DNA of 64,000 nucleotides from Patagioenas fasciata (taxonomy: Eukaryota; Chordata; Aves; Columbiformes; Columbidae): positions 54,658,049-54,722,048 of the forward strand of contig NC_092560.1 in NCBI RefSeq assembly GCF_037038585.1, in the 5' to 3' direction. The notes under the pieces were generated by a model, which was not told the DNA's origin, ran no database searches, and was given only the letters and a program-made list of their open reading frames with translations. The number at the start of each line of letters is the position of its first letter. Within the stretch, counting starts at the first letter, position 1. Shown here one piece after another: positions 13,030 through 26,100 of this stretch. The position numbers were made by a program, and so were the translations under genes.

Positions 13030-15322
13030 TGTGAACCTTTTTAAGGAAACTTACAGGCCCCACTGGACCTGTTTGTGAACAGAGGACTCGTGGGTAATGT
13101 GTCAGTTGGAGGTGGCCTTGGCCATGGCAACCATGAAATTATCAAATTTTCTATTCTTGGAGAAGTAAGGAGGCTGAGCCAGAGAACTGCTGCCTCGGAC
13201 TTCCGAAGGGCATACTTTGACCTGTTTAGGTTGGCAGAGTCCCTTGGGAGGGATTTCTGAAGGACAAAGGAGTCCAGGAAGGCTGGTCTCTTTTCAAGAT
13301 GGAAATCTTAGAGGCACAAGAGCAGGCTCTCCCCATGTGCCAAAACATGAGCTGGTGGCAAAGAAGATCAGCCTGGCTGAGTAGAGAACTTTGGCTGGAA
13401 TTCAGGAATAAAAGGAAAATTTATAAGCTTCGGAAGAAGGGGCTGGCAACTCAGGAGGATTACAAGGATGCTGTGCAGTTATGCAGGGAGAAGATTAGAA
13501 GGGCCAAAGCCCAACTAGAGCTGAGCATGGCTACTGCTTTAAAAGGGAACAAAAGTTTCCATACATACATTAGCAACAAAAGGAAGGCTAAGGAGAATCT
13601 CTGTCCTCTGGTGGATGCAGGGGGAAACATAGTTACAGAGGATGAGGGAAAGGCTGAGGTACTAAATGCCTTCTTCACCTCAGTCTTTAGCAGTAATACC
13701 AGTTGTGCTCCAGGCACCCAGTCTCCTGAGCCAGAAGACAGGCATGGGGAGCAAAAGCCCCAATAATCCAAGGGGAAATGGCGAGTGACCTGCTACACCA
13801 CTTAGAGACACACTAGTTTATGGGGCCAGATGGAATCCACTCACGGGTACTGAGGGAACTGGCAAAGGTGATCACTGAGCCACTTTCAATTATTTATGAG
13901 CAGTCCTGGCTAACCAGGGAGGTCCCAGTTGACTGGAAGTTGGCAAATGTGACATCCATCTACAAGAACAGCCAGAAGGAGGATGCAGGGAACTACAGAC
14001 CTGTCTGTCTGACCTCAGTGCTGGGCAGGGTCATGGAGCAGATCATCCTGAGTGACATCATGCAGCACATATAGGACAACCAGGTGATCAGGCCCACTTA
14101 TGAAAGGCAGGTCCTGCTTGACCAGCCTGCTCTCCTTCTGTGACCAGGTGACCCACCAAGCAGACACGAGAAAGGCTGTGAATGTTGTGTACTTAGACTT
14201 CAGTAAAGCCTTCGACACCGTATCTCACAGCATTCTCCTGGAGAAGCTGTAGCTCATGGCCTGGACAGGTGTACTCTCCAAGGGATGAAGAACTGGCTGG
14301 GTGGCCAGGCCCAAAGAGTTGTGGTGAACAGAGACAAATCCAGTTGACGGCCGATCACAAGTGGTGCTTGCTGAGGCTCAGTACTGGGGCCAGTTCTGTT
14401 TAATCTCTTTATCAGTGATCTGCATGAGGGGATTGAGTGCAACCTCAGCAAGTCTGCAGATGACACCAAGTTGGGTGGGAGTGCTGATCTGCTACAAGGT
14501 AGGAAGGTTCTACAGAGGGATCTGGACTTACTGGATCATTGGGCTGAGGCCAAGTGTATGAAGTTCAATAAGGTCAAGTGCCAGGTCCTGCACTTGGGTC
14601 ACCAACAAACCCATGCAATGCCACAGACTTAGGTAAAAGTCGCTAGAAAGCTACCTGGTGGAAAAGGACCTGGGTGTGTTGGTCAACAGTGGCTGAGCAC
14701 GAACCAGCAGTGTGCCCAGGTGGCCAGATGGCCAACAGCATCCTGATTTGTATCAGGAACAGCGTGACCAGCAGGACTAGGGAAGCGATCATCCCCCTGT
14801 ACTCAGCACTGGTGAGGCCGCACCTTGCATACTGTGTTTGGTTTTGGGCTTCTCACTACAAGACAGACATTGAGGTACTGGAGAACATTCAGAGAAGGGT
14901 GATGAAGCTGGTGAAGGGGCTGGAGCACAAGTCTCATGAGGAGCAGTTGAGGGAACTGTGTTTGTTTAGCCTGGAGAAAAAGAGGCTGGAGGGGAGACCT
15001 TCTCACTCTCTACAACTACTCGAAAGGAGGTTGTAGCATGGAGGGTGTTGGTCTCTTCTCCCAGGTAGCAAGTGATAAGGCAAGAGGAAACAGACTCAAG
15101 TTGCACCAGCGGAGGTCTAGATTGGATATTAGGAAAAAAATTCTTCACGGAAAGGGTTGGAACGGGCTGCCCAGGGAAGTGGTTGAGTCACCATCCCTGA
15201 AGGTGTTTAAAAGGCATATAGATGAAGTTCTTAGGGATATGGTTTAGTGCCAGAGTTAGGTTACAGTTGGAATCAATGATCTTGAGGGTCTCTTCCAACC
15301 TAAATTATTCTATGATCTTCTA
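13030..15322 (+). mobile_element. CR1 LINE, 5'-truncated and decayed
   Basis: About 2.3 kb covers the end of the endonuclease region, the reverse transcriptase and the 3' tail of a CR1 element. Open pieces in order: 13075-13260 (LVGNVSVGGGLGHGNHEI, end of endonuclease), 13299-13766 (linker, with KAQLELSMATALKGNKSFHT and EVLNAFFTSVFSS), 13820-14074 (reverse transcriptase, with GPDGIHSRVLRELA and DAGNYRPVCLTS) and 14674-15247. The catalytic ADDTKLGG motif is read at about 14455-14480. Stops and frame changes separate the pieces, so it is dead. The 3' end, with CTCTTCCAACC and TTCTATGATC, is the usual CR1 terminus. ORF1 and most of the endonuclease are missing, typical of 5' truncation. Confidence 0.93.
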
Positions 15323-15939
15323 AAGGGTATATTGTCTTTATAGCTCAATTACGAGCACCCCAAACACTGGCAACCACTTTGCTGCTCAAAGGCTTGCACC
15401 TGGGATTTGGCATTCACTCTGTGTGGCCTTGCTATGCAAAGCATATCTACATTGTTGTTTGTGTTTTGTTTTGTTTTCTCCCAGAGTAATGTAGTACCTA
15501 TTTCTAAATGAGACAAAAGAGTAAGTCTACCCAGCTCAGTAGAATAGCTTATTATTCACAAGCCATGTGATGCAAAGACTGTGAGAGAACTGATAGCATG
15601 ATTCATTCTTTCACATTATCTTCTGTCCCTCACTTTTACTTTCCTCTCCTCAGAGTAAGAACAATCCTTTCATAATCTCCAGGAAGTCCAGGCACTATCC
15701 TTTTCTTGTGGAAGATTCAACTTATCCTCAAAGAAGCTGTGGTTTCACTTTATTATATACTTAACACACTATACTGCTACTCTTCAGAGACTGCCAGATG
15801 ACTAAAGGTTTCTCTCAAAAAAATGGTTATCATATTTAGACATACCATAAATGTTTGCATGCATGCGTGCATACCTGCTTCAAAGAGATATCCATGTATA
15901 TTCCTTTATGACACACAGCTCAAATAATTACACACATGT

Positions 15940-16630
15940 TGTCAAGGTTTAATTGCAAGGCAACAATAAACCATGGCAGATACTCTCTGTTAATACCCCC
16001 TCCACCTTCCCCTTAGATAGGGAAAAGTGATAAGGATAAGAGGCTTCAAGTTGGAAAGGTTTTAAAGGCTTTACTAATGCTACTAATTAATAGAGAAAAT
16101 ATACAAAAAAAATCTTGAAATTCCCAGGGTAGCAGTTTTGCTCAATGCTGAGTTGGCATCACTCCAGCGGCTGCAGGGCTGGCACCCAGAAGTCCTGGGT
16201 GGGACATCACAGCAAACAAACTGGATTCAGGGGTGCTAGGTCTGGAGCCAGGCCCCAGATTTGCAGGCACAACAGGCAAGGTCCTCTTCAGATGCCGGCC
16301 ATGGTTGAAGAGAGTGAGACCCTCGTGACCACCCTCTTTTATAGAGTGTATGACATGGATGGGATGGAATACTTGGTCAGTTTTAGCCACCTGTTCTGTC
16401 CACCCCTTCTTGCAAACACGACCCTCTCACTTATGGGACATGTGAAATCTTATCAGTCTTCTTGGTTGGTATAGCAATAAATCTAAACATGAGCTTCTTC
16501 TGCATTCCATTGTCACTCTTATCAGTTTCAGAGTACAGTGTCCAAAAAACGTGCAGTTACTTAGAAGAACTTAGTTGAAAGGAAAATTCACTAAAAGAGA
16601 ACTGGTCTTGTTTTTAACAAAACCAGGACA
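15940..16630 (-). mobile_element. Solo LTR of an endogenous retrovirus, antisense
   Basis: The element starts TGTCAAGGTTTAATTG and ends AACCAGGACA, so it has TG...CA ends. It is flanked by CATGT (15935-15939) and CGTGT (16631-16635), a 5-bp target duplication with one mismatch. Read on the minus strand it shows a TATAAAAGAG box (about 16337-16346) and, further on, a decayed poly(A) region (TTAGTAAAGCCTTTAAAACC, about 16053-16072). This order sets the orientation. The layout resembles an LTR type common in bird genomes. There is no internal gag/pol sequence on either side. A 109-residue + ORF and an 82-residue minus ORF inside it are incidental. Confidence 0.75.
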
Positions 16631-17969
16631 CGTGTATGCATATTATTAATGTGTCTGATGTCCTAAAAATACTGCTGCACCTCATTTAAAATTTTTGTCC
16701 ACATAATTTGTACACAGAGATGTCACCCTTGGATGCCACTCAAGATTTCCTTTGGACATTTATAAGCAGAGGATGACAAATCAAGCTAAACTGATCCACC
16801 AGGATAGAACAAGTAATATATTTACTTATCTTTTCTTCCCTAGGTGGACAATATATTAAATGACAGTTATAAATACAGAAAAATTGATTTCACTGCCATG
16901 GAATTTGGTACTTTCATTATAAATGACAAGATCTAGGCATCACAGCATTCTACTAATGCCATCCATGAGGCATCCACGGCTTGGGAAGTATGGCATGACT
17001 GCTTTTTTTTTTTCATGAACCAAGAGGAGACACTGACTTGTGTTTTTCAGCAAAGTGCCAACTGGCTGAGTGTCACCTCATAGGTAGCAGAACTGAACTG
17101 TTACGTCACAGGTTGCTTTTTCAGAATATAAGAACGTTGCCATGAACAATCTGGAGAGAGATGAATGTTCCTTTATTTCACTAGTTCTACTGTGTTTTGT
17201 CATTAGCCCTCCTTCCCATACTGTTCTTTTGATCAGTATGACACACAGTAAGACACACCGGTTAGACGCACAGTATGCAGTGTGTCTTCTGTGACTCTAC
17301 AGAGTAAGTTCTGTGAAGGTCATTGGTATGAAAATGGAAGTATATACACGTACAATGTGTTACACATTCACCATGAGGGAGGCTGACACCACATTACTAA
17401 TACCGCAGAATTTTTGTGTGAGAATTTCTCTCCTTTTTCCTGCTGGTTGCTATAGCACGTAATCGTAGTGCTGTGTATTTCATCCAATTGGTTCAGTATT
17501 CAGCCATAACAAACAGTCTCAGCAGGCCTCACCATCTGTGGTGACACAGGCTCTACATAGCTTTCGTATGCCCTGTGCACTTCCCTGTCCAAAGAGGAGT
17601 TAAATGAATACAAGAATCCATGCTCGTTTAAACAAAAAACAGGAACAGATAGGCAGATAGGACTTCTAGCGAACAACTTAGAAGAAACCAATCACCTGAC
17701 ATAGGTGTCTATTAAGCAATCTCCTGTTTTTAAAACCAAGTAAATTACTAGACTCTTAATCCATGCAAGGAATGGGGATCAATTGGCCAAAACTGCTTTC
17801 CACTCCCTATACAATTACACCACTCACTGTGTTCTGGCCCTAGTTATATTCTACAGACTATTTAGGATCTTTATTCACTCCCTTAATTTTGAGCATACTT
17901 CAGGTTAAGTTGCCTGACTTGCAGATGTTTCTGAACATTCCTGCTTGAGGCAGGAGTATCACTGACCCC

Positions 17970-18060
17970 AGACCAGATCACGTCTTTGCCTAGTTGGGTC
18001 TTGTAACCTCCAAAGACAAGACTCTACAGCCTCTCTGGGCACCACTATTTTAATGCAGGG
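17970..18060 (-). mobile_element. Old CR1 fragment, antisense
   Basis: AACCTCCAAAGACAAGACTC followed by TACAGCCTCTCTGGGCACC matches the reverse complement of a conserved part of the CR1 3' region. The flanks are not recognisable. Confidence 0.45.
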
Positions 18061-18847
18061 TTTGGGGACTTTTTGTCTCTTCTGTTCTGCACCTCCCAGG
18101 CGGTAAACCATTTCACTCTGGCTTGTGTCTGACTTACATGCATTCTAGAAATTGAAATTTTTCACTGTTTCAACATATTTCCAAATGTCTATGAGTTTGT
18201 GTCTCCTACTATCACAAATCCTATTTCTATGGTATCTGGCATAAGTCTGCTTTCCTATCATATTTCAATTGAGTAATATAAGGACATATTTAGTGGGTCT
18301 TTAATCACTGAATGCCTTTCAAGGCATTTGAGTAGCTTTCACAGAATCCTACCAATGCAGAATATCATACAGAAAACTGGAGACTAGACATATAATGACC
18401 TCTAATTCAAAAGTACCTGTATCCAGGTTGTTCAGGCTGTATCTCTTTCTAAGTTTTTGCACCTGAAAAGAAGTGCAGAAGATTCTCTACTGAGAAAGAA
18501 TGTGACAGAAATCACTATACTAATCTTCTGCTTTGCTCCTTCCCAATGAAGTTCCCTCACATTTACAAGAGATGATACACACCATATAAGCCAAGAAATA
18601 CTTTATGAACAACCTTACTGACTGTACTGAAATAAAACCCCAGGGCACAAAAATACTGCTGATTAAGACAATCTCTAGCCCTGTTTATTTCCAACTAGGT
18701 TGTAATTTTTTATCTTTCATCAGCAATATCCTATCCAAGAATCTCTAGGCCTTTCCAGCAAGTCTCATTAGGCTCCTTTACTCTTCCTTTGCTCATGTCA
18801 TTCAAGACAGGATTCATAATTATTCCGATAATTGAAGAAACAGTCTG

Positions 18848-18900
18848 AAAACAAACAAAAAAAACAAACCACAAACAAGAAAACAAACAAACAAACAAAA
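18848..18900. repeat. (AAAC)n simple repeat
   Basis: A short impure run of AAAC/AAACA units in the intergenic stretch upstream of the CpG island. Confidence 0.93.
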
Positions 18901-19349
18901 TAGTGAAATTCAAAAAGGATACGTAGAAGGTTATACTTAGTCAAATCTAACAATCAGCTGCTAATGTACTAGAGGAGGACACCTCAGTTGTCCTTTGTAA
19001 AACCTTCACTAGGTCATAGTGCTTCAACAATTAAACCTGAGCCAGCCTCACACTGCTGTGAAACACGTAAACACTTTACTACAAAACATAAACAATAGTA
19101 GTGTGCATAGCACAGATAAAGTAATCTTTTAATCTTGCTTCTCTTCAGCCTTTATACGGTTTCTCATGTCCAGCTTGGGCAACTGCACTTCCAAAAAGAT
19201 CTGAACCTATTAGAGACACTTGACAAGAAAAACAGAAATCCAGAAAATACAATTTCTCTTTTATTTTAGGGTAAAGAGAATGGGGAAAAATGGGAGTCAG
19301 GTTTTCACTGTTCTTCATATTGAATAAATTAAGAAGCAATGACTTTAAA

Positions 19350-19565
19350 CTTCAGCAGGAAGGATTCAGAATCATGTTAGAGATTAAGGAAGACTTCACC
19401 TTCCAGTAAACATTGGGACTGAGTTCCTGGATACACTGCTGACTTTTAAGAACAACTTAGACAAGTGTCTTGTCAGCAATGACACAATAGCAGGCCTTGC
19501 TTTGGGATAGGGAATGAACTCCATGACTCAGTGAGTCTCTCCCCATTCTACTTTTCTGTGATTTC
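19350..19565 (+). mobile_element. Old CR1 3'-end fragment
   Basis: This is a diverged match to the CR1 3' end: TTCAGCAGGAAGGATTCAG with a TTAGAGATTAAGGAAGACTT stretch, and a tail reading CCCATTCTACTTTTCTGTGA. The order and spacing fit an ancient copy, but identity is low. Confidence 0.5.
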
Positions 19566-22369
19566 ATATGTATCTTAAATAATTTTTTACAATGAAAGTT
19601 TTTCCTATTTTTTCATCTCTAGTGTTTCATCATTTGCTGTGTTGTACAGAATATTGAAGGTCCTGATTATCCAAAACCCTCAACCCTCTCTGAGGCTTAA
19701 TGTAGTCTCTTCAGAGCTGGGACATGTCAACTTTTGCCTACACAGCACCGTAGCACCACTGGTATGCAGACATTAAACAGTAATCAGTAATTTTGTAGTA
19801 CACTGATTTATCTTTCTCTGCCTAATCTCCACCAGTTAGAGAAAAACACAGTCCAGATTTTCATACAACAATGGGTGTCTGTAGGTGACAGCTCGGTCTT
19901 CAAATACTTGCTTTATTGCACCTGTATTTGTGAGCGATTATAACTGTACAGTAAAATATCCTTTCCGGGTTTTTTTTGTTTACATATTTACGACTTGCCA
20001 CATCATATCAAAGGAAAACATAAGGTTTTCAAGTAGATTGCACCCATATGAGCAGCTGCACATTTGACTGTTTAATCTAATGCACTCCGCATACATATTA
20101 CTGCGAATCCTAGCATTCAGGACTTTTATCAGTTGAGAATGTGTCCTCTTGATCTGGAGTTGCTGCACTATGCACAGTCCAACAAATCTTGCCTACAGAA
20201 TTTCTTTCTCAACTCCTCACAAAAACTTAAGCTGTAGTCATTGCTTATTACTTCCACTGCCTCTAACAGATTATAACAAAATGTACTAACGAGGCACATC
20301 TTGAAAATTTGCCAGAACCAAGTCCCTGTCAGAAGTTGAGATATCATGATATGGAGTGAAGTATTTAGTAAGTATTTTCATTTTTAGTGTCTAGGCTGCA
20401 GGCATCAATTTGTTTGAATGTTAAGCTTCTTCTACAGTTTGTATCTCAATTAATTGAAACAGAGAGTTTTGCATACCTTGAGAATGGAGCCAGACTAAAC
20501 TAAAACAGAGACTGAGCTCCTGGGATCAAGCAGTTCCTTTCCAGTTCTTGCACTACTGTGGTAGAGGCAATAAACTCTGGAGGTGAGTGAAAAAGCAGTC
20601 AGTGGTAGCATTTATGTCCTCTAGCTAAACCTGCCAGAGACTGAAAATCTAAGCACTCAAAAATCAGCTGATTCTATTTGTTCAAATATCTAAAAGTCAG
20701 ATTCTCATCTACTGTAAACTAGCATTGTTCTGCAGGAGTGGGTAAAGCTACATCAGAGTTATTCAACCACAAATCTGCTTCCAGCCTCAAAATTAGGACT
20801 AAAATAGCAACTGATGCCTTCCTAGTGCAATGAAAGGCCTCCAAAAATGAGACAATGTGTAGCCAGTCACTTTTCCCACTGATTCTGGACACACTGTACA
20901 TGCCTGGGTAGTGCACACTGATGTGAGACCAATTCCCAGGGAACCCAAAACCTCACACAAGCTGCTACATCCTAGCAAAGGGTCCTGAGTCCAAACAGAC
21001 ACAGGTGCCAACTGAGCCTCCCCTGACTCTTTCAGTTCTGGTTCTGTTCACAGGCTAGACAGGTGAAATAGGGCCTGTTCTTTTATCCCTTGGATAAATG
21101 GGATGCTGCTATATAGTCACAGGTTGCATCTGGCATAAAGAGGTGGGAGAGGCTCTGCAATGCACTGCCAAACCTGGTCAGGTGCTTCACAGGGGAAGCG
21201 TAAGGCACAGTTTCACAGGCACAGGACCTAAGAGGTCTGAAGAATCTTTCTTGTAAATTACATCTAATTTCTTTTCCACATGTGCCTTGGTTTTGATGTT
21301 AAATAACACATTAGGTAATGCCGTCTCCCAGAAATACAGCCATTTAAAATGTCTTTTTTTTCCATGCAGCTTGGCACACAGTCTTTGAATTTTCTTGGAC
21401 TGAAGCTAATTAAATCCACCTCGTCTAGCTAAGACCATACAGCAATCTCACATTTTCTGCAGGACCTGTGTGCCCAAGCAGCTATGGCAGTCCTGAGTCT
21501 TTTCATCATTAGCATCTCTTTTTACTGATTTCCTGCATATATTGCAACAATACCTAATACTTAGTTTTTGCACCTTCAAAATACTGTGTAAGTATCAACC
21601 AATCCTAACAATGCCACTGGAAGGTTGACGGATTTGCTTCATACACCTTTATCTGAAATGTACATTAGTATCTATCTCCCACCCCAATGTCCACTTAGAC
21701 CACTCTCCTGTATGTATTCTCCCCCTGCCTCCTGTGAACAGCCCAGCAGGTAGGAAGAAAACTTAATAATATATTCTATTAGTAATTCTATTAATCTGTT
21801 CTAACACGTTAAGCCATGAAAATGGACCTTTTTCTAGACATGTTGATTTGAACTCTAATCTCAAATTTGGCCTTCCCTCGATTGTATCATTACAGCCACA
21901 GACTCCATCTTTGCTATGTGAAAACGTTTTTACCAAACTGAACCCCAACTAAGGCATTAACCAGGTGATGAAAACATTTTTCACACACACGTTGATCATT
22001 TGCATTTGTGTCTGCCACACCAGACGACTTGTGCCAAATTCTGCCATGTAACATTTCTGAGGGAATGCAGCTTCCCAAAGAGCTGCATTGGCAGAGGCCA
22101 GGGGAGGATGCGGTCACCCTGTCTCTTACACCACACTAGTCATTTCCGAGGCGCACAAACCAGTTTGGGGTGCTGCTGAAGAGAAAGGAAACAAAAAAAC
22201 ACCTGTGGCAGCCACCGGTGGAAATGTCAGCTAATCACCACAGGCGTTCACGTTAGTTCAGCTGCCCGGAGGCCACCACCGGTATTTGGACTGCTGCCCG
22301 CTACACACCGACACCAGTGAAACTCTCGCAGAGAATGGCCTTCAAGGTCATTTTCTGTCCGCTACCGCC

Positions 22370-23130
22370 GGCCCGCTAACTCCGTGCCAGTCTGCGCCAA
22401 GCCCGGGGCGGCTGCCCTCCCCTCCGGCTCACGGTCACGGCCACGTTTCCTCCTCAGGCCGTGTCTGTGTGAAACCGCATCTCCTATCCGCCCGTATGAA
22501 ACATTAAGAGCGTCTTTTGTTCGAGCCGGCGGGAGAAAGCGGCTCACGCGACAGCGGCCCGACTGAATAATTTAAGGCGCGTAACGGATCGGACACGCGG
22601 GGGTCGCGTCTGTCACTTGGCGGCCGCAACCGGCACGGGCGCGCCCGCCGCGGCCCGGGCCGCCAGCCAGCTACCGCGGGCACGGGCGGAACCGGTTGCG
22701 AGCAGCTTCCCGTCGCGGGCCCGCGAGTCGGCCCCAGCCGGCCCAGGACGGCGGCGCCCGCCCCGGGGCGGGGCGGCCGGTGCGAGGGCGGGGCGGCCCG
22801 GCCCGGCCTGGCCCGGCGCTTGAGTGCCGTGCGTCGGCGTGCGGTGTAGTGCCGATGGTGCTCATGAGCGAGCAGCGGTGCGATGCGGAGGAGCCGAAGG
22901 CTGCGCGGGCCGCCGGCAGGCGGGAAAACAAGGGCGCCGTGCGGCTGTGAGTACTGCCCGCAGCGGGAGGGGCGGCCGGCAGCCCGTGGGGACCCGGCGC
23001 AGCGCTGCGGGGGCCGCGGGTCCCGCCCGGGCTGCCCCGCAGGGGAGGGGCGGCCGCGGAGCGACTCGGGGGAAGTCCCGGCGGGGGCAGCACCCTGGGC
23101 GGTGCGTGTGCAGCGCGGCGGGGGCTGCGC
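22370..23130 (+). promoter_or_regulatory. CpG-island promoter of GRAMD2B
   Basis: This is the only strongly GC- and CpG-rich stretch in an otherwise AT-rich window, and it surrounds exon 1. Two GC boxes (Sp1/KLF type) are visible: GGGGCGGGGCGG at 22765-22776 and GGGCGGGGCGG at 22786-22796, about 60-90 bp before the first ATG. I see no TATA box at a useful distance, so dispersed initiation is likely. CpG-island promoters are often bidirectional, so an antisense transcript leftward from about 22600 is possible but unsupported. Island edges were judged by eye. Confidence 0.85.
22855..22946 (+). CDS. GRAMD2B: GRAMD2B exon 1 (main first exon)
   Basis: This exon lies in the CpG island and ends at a strong donor, GTGAGT at 22947. 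It encodes residues 1-30 plus two bases (CT), which exon 2 completes to leucine. The first ATG (22855) gives MVLMSEQRC and the second (22864) gives MSEQRC. Aligned with the remembered human N-terminus, the second fits better: both are short and acidic, then basic, with a K/R-rich GRREN versus GKRES stretch. The frame stays open upstream to an ATG at 22696, so an N-terminal extension cannot be excluded without the transcription start. The exon is rich in Ala, Arg and Glu, as expected from its high GC. Confidence 0.85.
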
Positions 23131-26100
23131 TGCTCTGGGCGTTGGCTTTGGTTTGGAGTTCGTGGGGAAGAGTTGCCGAGGGGTCTCTGCGTCCAGGCTG
23201 AAATTAAGCACGAATATCTCCGCTCAGCCGGGATCCACCCTCATCAGGAGGCGGCCCGAGCACAGCGCTAAACTCTGATGTCGTACTTTTAGGAGCAAGG
23301 CGTATAAATATTGCTTCTAATTTCACGCAACAGCATGGAAATCCTTCTTTGCCGTGGCACAGAAATCCAGCAGCCGTGCTTTATCACTCACAGTAGTGTA
23401 CATGGGCTACACTGGGAAGCTGTGATCCCCTCTGAGTGCCAGGGAAACCCAGAATGTTGACAGAAGTTCACAAACTGTTTACTACAGTCAAATGGAAGTT
23501 CAGCCCGACTTCTGCTCCAGAGGTGGGACAAGCCACTCCGGCAAGGCGGTGGGCACTTGCCTGCCTTGGAGTGGTTCCCCACCACACTTCTCACCCAGCG
23601 CGGCCATATCCGCACCTGGCTTCGTTCTGCTTTTTAACCTGAGAGGTACTGTAAAAATTGAGCAGATGAAGAGATCAGAAGTACTTCCCTTGCTGGCTGG
23701 TAAAGGCTGCTATGGCTAACTGATGGAAAGTAGGGAAGTCAGAGGGCTTCCTCTTCCATGGCCAGGACTGGCTATGCACTGCCCTGAGGCCACTGACCTT
23801 CTTTCCCATCCTCTGATGGTGGCTGGGGTCAGGGGTTAAATGCTGTGTCTCCTGCAGTGATCTTTGGCTTCCTGTGGAGGTCTTAAGTGGTTTAGATGCT
23901 TGTATGCCATGGTACTGACCATGGCATGAAAATCTTGCTGGCATCAAGCAGCTGTCTAGTTCCATAGCTGGCTTCCAGTTCGTGTGGGACTTGACAGTTC
24001 CAAGGATGCTGTTTGAGAAGTTAAGCATCTGTGAAAGAAGAAACGAAAAAATCTGGGGCTTTCTCCTCAAAAGAAAAGAAGTTACTTTCTCCTAACCTAG
24101 AAAGATTACCGTCCCCAGAGCACTTTTCTTCACAAAGATTTAATCTTCAACAACCTCCAGGAGAAAGGAGAACAAGTTACCAGCAGCTAGCTCTTTCTCT
24201 GGAAAGAGTCTAAGAAGGTCTGGTTTTTGTGGTGGGTTTTTTTTGTTTGTTTGTTTGTTTTTTTGTTTTGTTTTGTTTTTTGTGGTATTTTTGTTTGTTT
24301 GTTGGGTTTTTTTTGTTTTTTTTTTTTTTTTGTTTGTTTGGTTTGTTTTGTTTTTTCGTTTTTCGTTTTTCGTTTCCCAATTCGTTTCTCTTATCTCTGA
24401 GCAGATGTATATTCTCAAAGTGTGTATCACAGTGAAATACGTTGCCAGAAACAACTTGCTTGTTAGAGAGCACTGTGAATCAAAGTATCTTGCAAGTGTC
24501 CTTTATCCGGTATGGTGTAGTCACATCAGCGACTTCACATTCCAGATGAGACATATTTCCCTGACCTTCTCTAGAGCCTTCTGATTTCAAGCCTTGGGTC
24601 CTGATCCCTCATGCAGAATTATGCCAATGTATTTAATGAAGTTCTTCAGGTATGCAAGATTTGTATCTGATTTTTCTCTTGAGAACAGAACTAAGCAGTT
24701 CATATTTGATGGCGGCATCCTTCTGCCTTCACGCACACTTGCTTCTGTAGAAGTCAATATAACGTTTTCTGGTTTCCACAGGCTAGTGCTGTTTGGCCTA
24801 CTACCAGTACTATCTGACTGAATTAGGACAATGTGCTGAGTTACGGTATGGTAAGATACTGCTAACATTAAGTGGCACATTCTGTCCTCTGGCAGTGGCA
24901 GTATAAGGTAATGTCCTGTAACTGAGTGTAACTTAAAGAAAAGAGGAGGCTGGGAGTTAAGACTCTAAAAGATACGGAGAGGTTTTTTTGTTTGGGGTTT
25001 TTTTTGAGCAAAAATACAACTGCAGATACTGGGGAAAATATGCTACTAAAAGCAGTGGAAAATACTTAGGGGCAAATTATGTGCCTCTGGAAAAAGAGAG
25101 AAAGTGATTTTTATGGTTTGTTTGTCTGATGTGTTATGCTGCATAAGAGATGTTTCCTGATAATTGTGTACCAGTCTAACTTAAAAGACAATTTTCTGAC
25201 CTGTGCATAATGATGACTCACTAGCTTTTTTTCCTAAACTGTCTTATTTGAGAGAAATACAAAATGCAGAGCAGAAAGGGAGGGTTATTTATTACTGATT
25301 CAGAGTTTCATTTCAGCTTTGATCTAGGTTAACTCCTTTCCAGCAGCCAGAGTTCTGAGGAAAAGAGATGTAGGTATGTGCATACATTATTCATGTTAGG
25401 TACTTTCAGTGGATGAAGATCTTAACACATCCTAAGTATAATGGTTTTTAATTCTTCCTCAGTAGTTCTTCCCTCCTCTTCCGGCAAAAGTTGTAGTGCA
25501 TGATCTGAAAAGAAGGATAGGCTTGCAAAGTGAAACATTTAAATTTGATGTGTGACAGAAAAGAGATTTCCAATCTGGATGACCTGTATTTGCTCATAGT
25601 GATGTTTTTTTAATCACTCCTATTTTTTTTTTCCCTTTTTTTTCCAGTCATTCTTACTTTGTTCACTGTGTATACATACTTAAGTTTTAAAAGCAGCTTT
25701 TTAAAAATAAGTGCCTCAGTGGCAAACTTGAAATACGCACAAACATGTTGGCTTTACTGGTTATATGCAGTTTGTGAGAAATGTTTGTTAGGCAACATAA
25801 TACTACAGATAAACTTTTGGCAGCAGGATTTGTTGCTGGTATTTGACAGATGATGCATAAACATAGTATCAGAGTATTGTATTCTTACCACCGTCTCCAT
25901 AAATGTTGCAGTCATGTGGTTAGAAATTATGTGTTTATCTAGTCACACCACTGCTGGGAGGAATAATCTTCATGCTCTGTACATAGCTGTTGCCAAGTCC
26001 ATATATATCCTTTCCAGTTAGCTTTTTTACACTTGTGTTACTGTTATGCCAGAGATCTTGCCTTTGGTCTAGCAATCGTTACAGATCTCTTTTGTAGTAG

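Larger units (their letters stand above)
16631..22369. other. Sequence upstream of the CpG island, old repeats only
   Basis: Contains the two old CR1 scraps and the AAAC repeat listed separately. Otherwise unremarkable, with no supported exon. The ORFs at 20719-21011 and 21763-22117 show no family resemblance. Confidence 0.5.

Noticed and set aside
13460-13771. 103-residue minus ORF
   Set aside because: It is antisense to the CR1 reverse transcriptase region, so it is a shadow of the transposon.
22504-23211. 235-residue minus-strand ORF, the longest in the window
   Set aside because: It lies wholly in the CpG island opposite exon 1. Its Arg/Pro/Ala-rich composition is what GC-rich DNA gives in any frame, and no domain is visible.
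24140-24584. Several ORFs rich in Lys/Asn/Thr or Phe/Val/Cys
   Set aside because: They are translations of the TTTG simple repeat on the two strands.
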